Position numbers and translations under genes: made by a program. Positions 1-7,462 of a DNA stretch of 26,614 nucleotides are shown piece after piece; position 1 is the stretch's first letter, and the number at the start of each line of letters is the position of its first letter. The notes under the pieces are model-generated. The model was not told where the DNA came from and ran no database searches. It saw only the letters and a program-made list of their open reading frames with translations. This DNA is from CAZVFE01 sp964626405. GTDB lineage: Bacteria; Bacteroidota; Bacteroidia; Cytophagales; Spirosomataceae. Location of the stretch: the NCBI GenBank assembly GCA_964626405.1, contig CAZVFE010000020.1, forward strand, positions 1 through 26,614, written 5' to 3'.

Positions 1-992
1 GAAGCCAAATTTACAGAGGCAGAAAAATTAGAATTTCCATAGGATTTTGGAGAATGTGCCCATTGAAGGGTAAAGTCATTTCTTTTTTGAGGATTGAATT
101 CTGCTCCATCTGTATTTTTATTAAAGGCAAAATTAAAACTCCCTGTATAATGATATCTTTTGTTGTATTGGGTATTTAATCCTAAACCCCAACCTCCTTT
201 TGAATAAATTTGTCCAGTAAAACGCATTCCGATGTTTTCACTTGCTGCCCAATAATAGCCTCCTTCTCTTAAATAAAAGCCTCTTCCAGAGGGCTCTTCT
301 CCGTATACTGGAAATAAAATTCCTGAATTTCCTTCTTTTTTGGGTTTTTGATAAGGGAAAAATCCAAATGGTAGGCCAATGGGTAAAGGGATATCATTTA
401 ATTCAAAATTAAATGGGCCTGAAATAATTTCTTTTTTTCCTACCATTTTAATTTTTCTTGCTCGAATATTAAAATGGGGCTGTTCCAAATTACAGGTGGT
501 ATATATGGCATCCCGAATATAAAGATTGTCCTCTGGGTCTTTTTTTACATTTTCACCTTGCACAAAACCATCTCCTTGGGTAGTTACAATCTCTTTTATG
601 ATTGCTTTTTCTGTCTTGAAATTATATCGAATTACTTTGGCGTCATACTTATCCTCTCCTTGTGTAAATACGGGCAATCCTATCTCCTTTTTTGAAACAG
701 AATCATAGGTTCCGGTCGCATAAACCTCGTTTTTTGCATAATCTAAACGGATATAATTTGCCTCTAAGGCAATATCACCATAAATAACTTTTGCATTTCC
801 ATAAAGTTGAACGATTTGGCTATCTGCCTCTAAAATGGTTGAATCTTTGGCTGAATAAGCAACGGTCGTTTTTAAATCAGCTGGTTTATCTTTTTGGATT
901 GAATCCAATTGAACTATTTGAGCATAGGAATTTTGAGCTGTAAATATACAGCTAATTAGGAATAGTAATAATTTAAGCCAATTTTTGCTCAA
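1..992 (-). CDS. lptD: LPS-assembly protein LptD (OstA-like), 3' part cut by window edge
   Basis: This outer-membrane protein would take lipopolysaccharide from the periplasmic Lpt bridge and insert it into the outer leaflet. About 330 codons are present and the C-terminal barrel lies outside the window. Reading leftward from a TTG at 990-992, the product starts MSKNWLKLLLFLISC and has a signal peptide with likely cleavage after SYA (about residue 24). An OstA/LptA-like repeat follows near residues 50-85 (DSQIVQLYGNAKVIYGD). Next come the strands typical of Bacteroidota LptD (PLPIGLPFGFFPYQKPKK, GNSGILFPVYGE, GRGFYLREGGYYWA), and the start of the barrel (LQWAHSPKSYGNSNFSASVN). No in-frame ATG occurs between the upstream in-frame TGA and the TTG, so the TTG is the best start. 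The gene is divergent from an amidase/MlaD pair, a grouping common in this phylum. The family is clear; the exact start is less so. Confidence 0.88.
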   Translation of the reverse strand, partial: MSKNWLKLLLFLISCIFTAQNSYAQIVQLDSIQKDKPADLKTTVAYSAKDSTILEADSQIVQLYGNAKVIYGDIALEANYIRLDYAKNEVYATGTYDSVSKKEIGLPVFTQGEDKYDAKVIRYNFKTEKAIIKEIVTTQGDGFVQGENVKKDPEDNLYIRDAIYTTCNLEQPHFNIRARKIKMVGKKEIISGPFNFELNDIPLPIGLPFGFFPYQKPKKEGNSGILFPVYGEEPSGRGFYLREGGYYWAASENIGMRFTGQIYSKGGWGLGLNTQYNKRYHYTGSFNFAFNKNTDGAEFNPQKRNDFTLQWAHSPKSYGNSNFSASVNLA

Positions 993-1033
993 GGTTAAAA
1001 TAATAAATTTATATTTGTAGTATAAATTTCATA

Positions 1034-1062
1034 CAAAATTACACCTTTGAACGTTTATCCAA
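1034..1062 (-). promoter_or_regulatory. Predicted Bacteroidota-type promoter for lptD
   Basis: On the minus strand, TTG (1060-1062) is followed after 18 bases by TAATTTTG (1034-1041). This matches the -33 TTG and -7 TAnnTTTG elements known for the primary sigma factor of Bacteroidota. The -7 box ends 41 bases before the TTG start of lptD. The region 993-1100 between the divergent genes holds no other gene. On the plus strand the closest match for the amidase is CACCTTTG (1042-1049), one base off the -7 consensus. Confidence 0.55.
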
Positions 1063-1100
1063 GGTATAAATTTTAAAATATTCTAATTTCCTTTGAAATT

Positions 1101-1892
1101 ATGTTCAAAAAAAACAGATTTCTATTTATTTTAATCTTTGTTCTTCATTTTTTTTATTCTGAAGAAATTTATTCTCAATCTAAGTCTGGGCCAGTATTGA
1201 AAACGATTTGTTTAGATGCAGGTCATGGCGGAAAGGACCCCGGTGCTTTAGGAAAGGCTGGCGGAAGAGAAGGTATTATTACCCTTGAAATTATTTTGGA
1301 ATTGGGTAAGCAACTACAAGAAGCCATGCCTGATTTGAATATTATCTACACAAGAAAAACCAATGTTTTTGTAGATTTATTTGAAAGAGCAAATATTGCC
1401 AATAGAAATAAAGCCGACCTTTTTATATCAGTTCATTGCAATGCCTCTGTAAATAGAAATGCATATGGAACAGAAACCTACACAATGGGTCTTCATAAAA
1501 CAGAAGGAAATTTAAATGTGGCAAAAAGAGAAAATTCTGTAATTTTACAAGAGAAGGATTATGAAACAAACTATCAAGGTTTCGATCCATCTTCGCCTTT
1601 GGCACATATTATGCTAGCGAATTTTCAAAGTGCCTTTATGGCTAGTTCTATAAATTTTGCTTCCATGGTGCAGGAAAATTTTGAGAAAAACAATGGAAGA
1701 CGTAACCTGGGCGTTAAACAGGCAGGTTTTATTGTTATTTGGAGAACCGCAATGCCAAGTGTATTGGTAGAAACAGGTTTTATTACTAATGCAAACGAAG
1801 AGGCCTATTTGAAATCCAGTTCTGGGCAAAAGGAAATTGCAAAAAGTATTGTTGATGCAGTAAAAAAATATCGAGCAGAATTAGAAAATTAA
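1101..1892 (+). CDS. N-acetylmuramoyl-L-alanine amidase (Amidase_3 family)
   Basis: A secreted zinc amidase that cleaves the bond between N-acetylmuramic acid and the L-alanine of the stem peptide in peptidoglycan. The 263-residue product has an N-terminal signal peptide (basic FKKNR, then a hydrophobic stretch to about residue 20). The catalytic domain fills the rest. Zinc ligands are visible as H42 in CLDAGHGGKDPGALG, E63 in TLEIILEL and H112 in FISVHCNAS, and the catalytic glutamate is E224 in SVLVETGFITN. Residues about 125-170 form an insert that shorter AmiC-type domains lack. No SPOR, LysM or AMIN domain is present. The start ATG directly precedes the signal peptide. The MCE protein gene begins 6 bases after its stop, so the two are probably co-transcribed. 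Family assignment is firm; which amidase paralogue it is cannot be told. Confidence 0.93.
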   Translation: MFKKNRFLFILIFVLHFFYSEEIYSQSKSGPVLKTICLDAGHGGKDPGALGKAGGREGIITLEIILELGKQLQEAMPDLNIIYTRKTNVFVDLFERANIANRNKADLFISVHCNASVNRNAYGTETYTMGLHKTEGNLNVAKRENSVILQEKDYETNYQGFDPSSPLAHIMLANFQSAFMASSINFASMVQENFEKNNGRRNLGVKQAGFIVIWRTAMPSVLVETGFITNANEEAYLKSSSGQKEIAKSIVDAVKKYRAELEN

Positions 1893-1898
1893 TACAGC

Positions 1899-2849
1899 AT
1901 GCTTAAATCGAATGAATTAAAAGTTGGCTTTCTTACAATTATTACCTTTTTGATTCTTTATTTTGGATTCAATTTTATGAAAGGTAATGATTTATTTATT
2001 GCCTCAAAATATTATTATGCCGAATATGAAAATGTAGATGGATTATTGGTTTCTAACTCAGTAATGCTTAATGGTGTAGAGGTTGGAAAAGTAAAAAGTG
2101 TAGGATTAAAACCAGGTTCATTAGATACAGTTTTAGTTCAACTTAGAGTAGATGAATCTCTAATTATTCCAAATAAAACTAAGGCCATTTTAGCTGATGG
2201 GGGCTTGTTGGGAGGTAAAATAATCCGATTAGACTTACAAGGTAATGGTGATTTACCATCTAATTCCTTTTTAATTCCTACTACAGAGCAAGGACTTTCA
2301 ACCTTATTAAAAGAACGTGCTATTCCTGTATTAAATAATGCAGACTCCCTTTTAATTTCATTTAGAAGTATTTCTTCAAAATTTGAAAATACGGGTACTG
2401 AACTGAATGCCTTATTGGCTAATTCAAACGAAGCAGTCTTGAACATGAATTCAAGTGTTCGAACTTTAATGGAAGACAACGCACAAAATATTCGAAATAT
2501 CTCTTCCAACCTAAATCAACTCTCTGAGGACTTAGTGAAACTTTCAAAAGATATTCAGCCAATTGTTGGTAATTTAAATAATTTGACCGATTCCCTGCAG
2601 GCAATGAAACTTAAGCAAACTGTTGGGCATATTGATCATCTAGTAACTAATCTTCAAGCCATTACTTCCGACCTTCAAGCTGGAAAAGGAACAGCCGGAC
2701 AATTAATGAAAAATGATAGTCTTTATAATGAATTGAATAGTACCTTGGTGAATCTAGATAAACTATTGTTAGATTTTAGACTTGAGCCAAAGCGGTATTT
2801 AAATATTTCAGTGTTTGGTGGAAAAACCAAACCTCCTAAAGTTAAATAA
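1899..2849 (+). CDS. MCE/MlaD-family lipid transport protein
   Basis: A periplasmic, membrane-anchored MCE protein, probably the substrate-binding part of an ABC system moving phospholipid between inner and outer membranes. The 316-residue product begins with one transmembrane helix (about residues 9-25, KVGFLTIITFLILYFGFNF). The MCE domain covers about 37-115 (YAEYENVDGLLVSNSVMLNG, VEVGKVKSVGL, ADGGLLGGKIIRLDL). A long helical, asparagine- and leucine-rich region (about 150-290) should form the coiled-coil tube or barrel. The ATPase and permease (mlaE/mlaF types) are not in this window. The gene ends by sharing one base with the start of prmA (TAATG at 2847-2851), which suggests translational coupling. 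Together with lptD and the amidase it forms an envelope-biogenesis neighbourhood. Confidence 0.87.
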   Translation: MLKSNELKVGFLTIITFLILYFGFNFMKGNDLFIASKYYYAEYENVDGLLVSNSVMLNGVEVGKVKSVGLKPGSLDTVLVQLRVDESLIIPNKTKAILADGGLLGGKIIRLDLQGNGDLPSNSFLIPTTEQGLSTLLKERAIPVLNNADSLLISFRSISSKFENTGTELNALLANSNEAVLNMNSSVRTLMEDNAQNIRNISSNLNQLSEDLVKLSKDIQPIVGNLNNLTDSLQAMKLKQTVGHIDHLVTNLQAITSDLQAGKGTAGQLMKNDSLYNELNSTLVNLDKLLLDFRLEPKRYLNISVFGGKTKPPKVK

Positions 2850-3676
2850 TGGAAAATTTAGAAATAAAATTCATCTGTTCGGATGAATTGACTGATATGC
2901 TTATCGCCGAAATCAGTTTAATTGGTTTTGACATATTCGAACAAAATAATGATGGCTTTGTTACCTTTCATTCAGATGTAAATTATGATCTAATTGAAAT
3001 TGATGAAATAATTTCTCGCTATAAACCATTAGGAGAAATCTATTATTCTACAGAAATTATCAAAAAAGTTAATTGGAATAAAGAATGGGAATCAAATTAT
3101 TCCCCTATTGAAGTCAATGATAAGGTATATATTCGTGCAAGTTTCCACCCTCCAAAGGAAGGATTTGAAACGGAAATATTAATTAATCCACAAATGTCTT
3201 TCGGAACAGGGCATCATGAAACAACTCGATTGGTTATTGGCTTGATGATGGAAGAAAATTGGGTTGGACAAGAAGTATTGGATGCAGGAACAGGAACCGG
3301 GATTTTGGCTATTTATGCAAAAATAAAAGGAGCTAAAAAGGTTGTAGGTTTTGATATTGATGATTGGTGCATAGAAAATTCAATTGAAAATGCTGAATTA
3401 AATAATATTTCTGGATATTCTTTTAACCAAGGAACTATAAGAGAGCAATCTCTTTATTCCTATGATACTCTTATTGCCAATATTAATCGAAATATTCTTT
3501 TAGATGAAATGGAGGAATATGCTAAATTTATTAAAAAGGGCGGAGCATTATATTTAAGCGGATTTTATTTGGAAGATAGTCAGATAATTCATGAAAAGGC
3601 AGAAGAATATGGACTTACTTATAATACCCACGCAAGTCTTAATAGATGGTGTGCGATGAAATTTATTCGAAATTAG
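2849..3676 (+). CDS. prmA: Ribosomal protein L11 methyltransferase PrmA
   Basis: A cytoplasmic S-adenosylmethionine-dependent enzyme that methylates lysines and the N-terminus of ribosomal protein L11. The 275-residue length fits the short PrmA form. The N-terminal substrate-recognition domain (about 1-90) is followed by the signature INPQMSFGTGHHETTRL (about residues 112-128). The class I SAM-binding loop VLDAGTGTGILAI lies at about 143-155, and the NIN motif in TLIANINRNIL at about 210 corresponds to the NPPY-like catalytic segment seen in the family. The start overlaps the stop of the upstream MCE gene, so translation is probably coupled although the functions are unrelated. The 91 bases after the gene hold no terminator or small gene that I can support. 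Confidence 0.93.
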   Translation: MENLEIKFICSDELTDMLIAEISLIGFDIFEQNNDGFVTFHSDVNYDLIEIDEIISRYKPLGEIYYSTEIIKKVNWNKEWESNYSPIEVNDKVYIRASFHPPKEGFETEILINPQMSFGTGHHETTRLVIGLMMEENWVGQEVLDAGTGTGILAIYAKIKGAKKVVGFDIDDWCIENSIENAELNNISGYSFNQGTIREQSLYSYDTLIANINRNILLDEMEEYAKFIKKGGALYLSGFYLEDSQIIHEKAEEYGLTYNTHASLNRWCAMKFIRN

Positions 3677-3767
3677 GCTTAATTTAATCCTAAAAATTTC
3701 CAAAATAAAACTATTATTAGTACTTTTAAAGGTTTATCTCTAAAAAATAGGTTTCTATAAATAGAAA

Positions 3768-6713
3768 ATGAGAATTTCTGCTGAAAAGCCTTTCAAAATT
3801 ATATATTCCATTTATTTTCATGAATATTTGGGTTATCTATTTGAACTTTTCGTTGTACAACTAAACGAAAAAGGGAATCTTACATGGGAATTTCAAAGTC
3901 TAAGTTCTAGAAATGTAGATGAATTTGCTGCAGGATTAGATGAAAAAGATGTCCTAGCAGTAAAATTTTCAGAAAAAATAAAACCTCTTCAAATTTATGA
4001 GGATTTTAATTCGCAAAAGAAAAATTCTCTTGAAGATTTCTATTTAAAAACTTGGCATAAGGAAACTGGAGATAAAGAATTACAACAACAAATCTATGAA
4101 TATGTAGAACAATTTCGTTCGAAGGTTTTCAATAGTCTCTTTCCAGATAAAAAGGTGTTCATTATGGGGAATGATGGAAACCCGATGAAACAAGAGATTA
4201 ATGTTGAAAATGAGCCAGTTGAAATCCTTTTCCATTTTATTAGAAATGAGGATAATACCCATTATTTTCCAACTTTAAAGCTAAAAGGGAAAAAATTAGA
4301 ATTTCAATATAAAAATGCACTTATTTTAAATGATGAGCCTGCTTGGATGTTATTAGATAACCATCTATATCATTTCAAACCAGAATTAGAAGGGAAAAAA
4401 TTAAAACCTTTTTTAAATAAAAAATTTGTGGCCATCCCACAAAATATGGAAGAAGATTACTACCGTAAATTTGTTAAATTAATGGTAGCAAGATACCCTA
4501 TTTCTGCATCAGGCTTTGAAATTATTCAATCTGAAAAAAATATTTCTCTTTTATTAAGTTATGGACCACTTAGTTCCGTTCAAATTGAGGAGGACGAAAA
4601 TCTAAAAAAGAAAAAAGCTAAGGAGGATGAATTAAATGAAAAATGGCAATTCACACTTTCCTTTCAATATGGAAATAATAGATTTCCATGGGATAATTTA
4701 GCCGCTGAAGCAAATGTACTTTTTGCGAAAAAAGGAGATTCCTTTTCTTTCGAGAAAATTAATCGTTCCATTGTTAAAGAAAAGAGAGCATTTAATATTC
4801 TAAAAAATGCCGGGCTTCCCCTTAAACTAAATGGCAAAGCCATATTGGGTAGAGGAGAGTCTTTGAAATGGTTATCTGATAATAAACAAGTATTAGATGA
4901 AGCGGGTTTTGTTTTGAATTTTAAAGGGGATGGACAAGTACCTCGTTATTTCCTAGGAAAACCAAATATTTCAATCCGAATAGGAGAAAAATTAGATTGG
5001 TTTGATATTCAAGCTGTAATTTCATTTGGAGAACATCAGATTCCTTTCTTGAAAATTCGACAATTAATTCTTCAAGGAAAACAAGAATTTCATTTGCCAG
5101 ATGGTTCAATTGCCGTTATTCCAGAAAATTGGTTTGAAGAATATCATGACTTGTTTTATTTCGCAGAAAATCAACAAGGTGGAAATGGAATAATTCTCAA
5201 AAAACAACATTTTCAATTGGTTGAAGAATGGACAAATCAAGAATTAGTCGAAACAACACATCGAGAAAATTTATTCCATATAAATGATTTATTGAATAAG
5301 GAATATCCAATACCAAAACAATTTAAAGGACAATTAAGGCCGTATCAGCTTGATGGGTACCGATGGATGAAAACTCATCAAAAAGCACGTTTAGGCGCTT
5401 GTCTAGCAGATGATATGGGTCTTGGAAAAACTATCCAGACCTTATGCCTCCTTCAATCACTTAAAGAAGAAGGTGAAAAATTGCCTCATCTTTTGATTAT
5501 GCCAACTTCTTTATTACATAATTGGCAAATTGAAGCTAAAAAATTTACCCCTCAATTAAAGGTATTAATCTACAATGGTTCGAATAGAGAAAAACTCCAA
5601 GTAGAATTTAAAAAATATGATTTAATTGTTACATCCTTCGGAATGGTTCGCTCTGATATCGATTGGTTTACCCTTCAAGAATTTGGGTATATTATCTTAG
5701 ATGAATCACAGGCTATTAAAAACCCAAGTGCTTTAATTACAAAGTCTGTTAATAAACTTAAATCAAAATATCGCCTGGTAATGACAGGTACTCCTTTGGA
5801 AAATTCAACCGTAGACCTTTGGTCTCAAATGAATTTTATTAATCCAGGTTTATTGGGAACCCTAAAATATTTTAAAGATAATTTCTTAGTTCCCATTGAG
5901 AAAAAAGGCGATGAGGAGAAAAAAGAACGCCTCTTTAAATTAATTAAACCTTATTTATTAAGAAGAGATAAGCGACAAGTTGCAAAAGATTTACCGGAAA
6001 AAATTGAAACTATTTCTTTCTGTTCTATGTCTGAAGAACAAGAAGAATTATATAATAAAACAAAGAATTTCTACAGAGAATCTATTCTAAAACAAATTAA
6101 GGAAGATGGATTGAATAAATCTAAATTTTCTGTTTTACAAGGTTTAACAAAATTACGCCAAATTGCTAATCACCCTGTCTTATCTGAATCTGATTATTCA
6201 GGGGATTCTGGTAAAATGGAAATGGTAATTGATAAATTAGAAACTGTTTTAGAACACCATCACAAAGTATTAATTTTTAGTCAATTCGTTCAACATCTTC
6301 AATTAATTAAGGACGAATTGGAAAAAAGAAAAATAAAATTCTGTTATTTGGATGGTTCTACCTCTGATAGAAAATCGGTAGTGGAAGATTTTCAAAGGCC
6401 AGATGGCCCTCCTGTTTTCCTAATTTCTTTAAAAGCGGGTGGGGTAGGCTTGAATCTAACCGAAGCAGATTATGTCTTCCTATTAGATCCTTGGTGGAAT
6501 CCGGCAGCAGAAGCCCAAGCTGTAGATAGAGCGCACCGTATTGGACAAAAGAATACAGTATTTACCTATAAATTTATTACTAAAGAAACCGTGGAGGAGA
6601 AAATCTTAGCTCTTCAGCAGAAAAAATCAGATTTGGCAGATGCTTTAATTAATCAGGATGAAAGTTTGCTTAAATCCATGAAAGAAGAAGATCTATTGGA
6701 ATTATTAAGCTAA
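3768..6713 (+). CDS. SNF2-family (Swi2/Snf2-like) DEAD-box ATPase/helicase
   Basis: A DNA-dependent ATPase of the SNF2 superfamily, presumed to translocate on DNA and remodel protein-DNA complexes; its partners in bacteria are poorly known. The 981-residue protein has about 520 N-terminal residues of mixed character containing no domain I can name. The helicase core then begins at about 522 (LRPYQLDGYRWMK). Motif I is LADDMGLGKTIQTL (about 546), motif II LDESQAIKN (about 643; DESQ rather than DEAH), motif III MTGTPLENSTVDLWSQ (about 675), motif V KAGGVGLNLTEAD (about 890) and motif VI AVDRAHRIGQ (about 917). All core motifs are intact, so it should be active as an ATPase. Its stop codon overlaps by 4 bases that of the convergent metalloregulator gene, leaving no room for a terminator. 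Confidence 0.92.
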   Translation: MRISAEKPFKIIYSIYFHEYLGYLFELFVVQLNEKGNLTWEFQSLSSRNVDEFAAGLDEKDVLAVKFSEKIKPLQIYEDFNSQKKNSLEDFYLKTWHKETGDKELQQQIYEYVEQFRSKVFNSLFPDKKVFIMGNDGNPMKQEINVENEPVEILFHFIRNEDNTHYFPTLKLKGKKLEFQYKNALILNDEPAWMLLDNHLYHFKPELEGKKLKPFLNKKFVAIPQNMEEDYYRKFVKLMVARYPISASGFEIIQSEKNISLLLSYGPLSSVQIEEDENLKKKKAKEDELNEKWQFTLSFQYGNNRFPWDNLAAEANVLFAKKGDSFSFEKINRSIVKEKRAFNILKNAGLPLKLNGKAILGRGESLKWLSDNKQVLDEAGFVLNFKGDGQVPRYFLGKPNISIRIGEKLDWFDIQAVISFGEHQIPFLKIRQLILQGKQEFHLPDGSIAVIPENWFEEYHDLFYFAENQQGGNGIILKKQHFQLVEEWTNQELVETTHRENLFHINDLLNKEYPIPKQFKGQLRPYQLDGYRWMKTHQKARLGACLADDMGLGKTIQTLCLLQSLKEEGEKLPHLLIMPTSLLHNWQIEAKKFTPQLKVLIYNGSNREKLQVEFKKYDLIVTSFGMVRSDIDWFTLQEFGYIILDESQAIKNPSALITKSVNKLKSKYRLVMTGTPLENSTVDLWSQMNFINPGLLGTLKYFKDNFLVPIEKKGDEEKKERLFKLIKPYLLRRDKRQVAKDLPEKIETISFCSMSEEQEELYNKTKNFYRESILKQIKEDGLNKSKFSVLQGLTKLRQIANHPVLSESDYSGDSGKMEMVIDKLETVLEHHHKVLIFSQFVQHLQLIKDELEKRKIKFCYLDGSTSDRKSVVEDFQRPDGPPVFLISLKAGGVGLNLTEADYVFLLDPWWNPAAEAQAVDRAHRIGQKNTVFTYKFITKETVEEKILALQQKKSDLADALINQDESLLKSMKEEDLLELLS

Positions 6714-7375
6714 GATTTCTTTACGTAAATATTTTTTGCAATTTCTGAACTTACAAAAACTTCTTTTTTATTATTAATTAGGACCTTTCTAGATAAATCA
6801 AAATTATTTATTTCCAAAATTTTAATTTTTGCGCCTAAACTTAATCCCATTTTGGTAAGCATTTTTAAAAATATGGAATTATCAATCGCCACTCCCAATA
6901 AAGTACATTCCTGGTTCAATTGGATTTCTAATAATAATGTATTTATCCGATTATGCATATCTCCCGCTGAATTTGGGATTGGATCACCGTGTGGATCCGT
7001 TTTCGGAAAATCTAAAAATTCATCCAATTTATTTATTAAAATACTTGAATCAATATGTTCCAATTGCTCAGCAATATCATGTACCTCATCCCATTGGAAA
7101 TTTAATTTATTTACTAAAAAAGTTTCCCATAACCGATGTTTACGAATCGTATTTAATGCGATTTTTTCTCCTGAAGGAGTAAGAGTTACACCTTGATATT
7201 TTTGATAATCAATCCAACCTTTACTCGAAAGTTTTTTTAGCATATCCGTAACAGATGCTGCTTTCGTCTGCATCATTTCGGCCACAGAATTCGTACTAAT
7301 TCCGCCTTCATTTATCTCCGATAAACGATAAATAACCTTTAAATAATTTTCTTCCGCAGAGGATGTTTGAATCAT
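6710..7375 (-). CDS. DtxR/MntR-family metal-dependent transcriptional repressor
   Basis: A cytoplasmic metal-sensing repressor. The 221 residues hold an N-terminal winged helix-turn-helix (about 1-70, STNSVAEMMQTKAASVTDML), a dimerisation/metal domain (about 75-140, with DPHGDPIP at 127-134), and a C-terminal FeoA/SH3-like domain (about 150-221). Site-1 ligands H80, E84 and H99 are present. In the second site the position that is Cys102 in diphtheria DtxR is Glu (E103, followed by E106 and H107), and Met10 is Asn. Glu at this place is typical of the manganese-responsive members (MntR). The gene is divergent from an Nramp transporter, and a palindrome in the shared intergenic region is the likely operator. 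It is longer than Bacillus MntR because it keeps the third domain. Mn sensing is inferred, not shown. Confidence 0.92.
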   Translation of the reverse strand: MIQTSSAEENYLKVIYRLSEINEGGISTNSVAEMMQTKAASVTDMLKKLSSKGWIDYQKYQGVTLTPSGEKIALNTIRKHRLWETFLVNKLNFQWDEVHDIAEQLEHIDSSILINKLDEFLDFPKTDPHGDPIPNSAGDMHNRINTLLLEIQLNQECTLLGVAIDNSIFLKMLTKMGLSLGAKIKILEINNFDLSRKVLINNKKEVFVSSEIAKNIYVKKS

Positions 7376-7405
7376 GTTGTAAATATAGAAAATTAAATTT
7401 ATAAA

Positions 7406-7435
7406 AAATATTTTTAGGTATGTCTAAAAATATTT
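7406..7435. promoter_or_regulatory. Candidate MntR/DtxR operator: 12-bp inverted repeat
   Basis: AAATATTTTTAG (7406-7417) and CTAAAAATATTT (7424-7435) are exact reverse complements separated by six bases (GTATGT). The core TTTAGGTATGTCTAAA resembles known DtxR/MntR boxes, which read roughly TTTAGG...CCTAAA. The palindrome ends two bases before the mntH -7 box and lies 30 bases from the start of the divergent regulator gene, so a bound repressor would block mntH transcription and might autoregulate. A second half-site TGTCTAAA recurs 22 bases downstream (7421-7428 and 7443-7450), about two helical turns away. Confidence 0.72.
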
Positions 7436-7436
7436 G

Positions 7437-7444
7437 TATATTTG
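7437..7444 (+). promoter_or_regulatory. Predicted -7 promoter element of mntH
   Basis: TATATTTG fits the Bacteroidota -7 consensus TAnnTTTG exactly and ends 18 bases before the mntH ATG. No clear -33 TTG is present at the usual distance, where the palindromic operator lies instead. Confidence 0.55.
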
Positions 7445-7462
7445 TCTAAATAAATTGGCATT

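Noticed and set aside
474..708. Two plus-strand open frames of 60-73 codons
   Set aside because: They lie antisense to the continuous lptD frame, which has a signal peptide and family motifs; the short frames show no protein character of their own.
3742..3757. AAAAAATAGGTTTCTA, repeated exactly at 13992-14007
   Set aside because: The two copies lie upstream of unrelated genes in opposite orientation to them, and a 16-base match between AT-rich segments is expected by chance in a window of this size.
3677..3767. Possible terminator TTAGG...CCTAA after prmA
   Set aside because: The stem is only five base pairs with an 11-base loop and lacks a T tract; not convincing.
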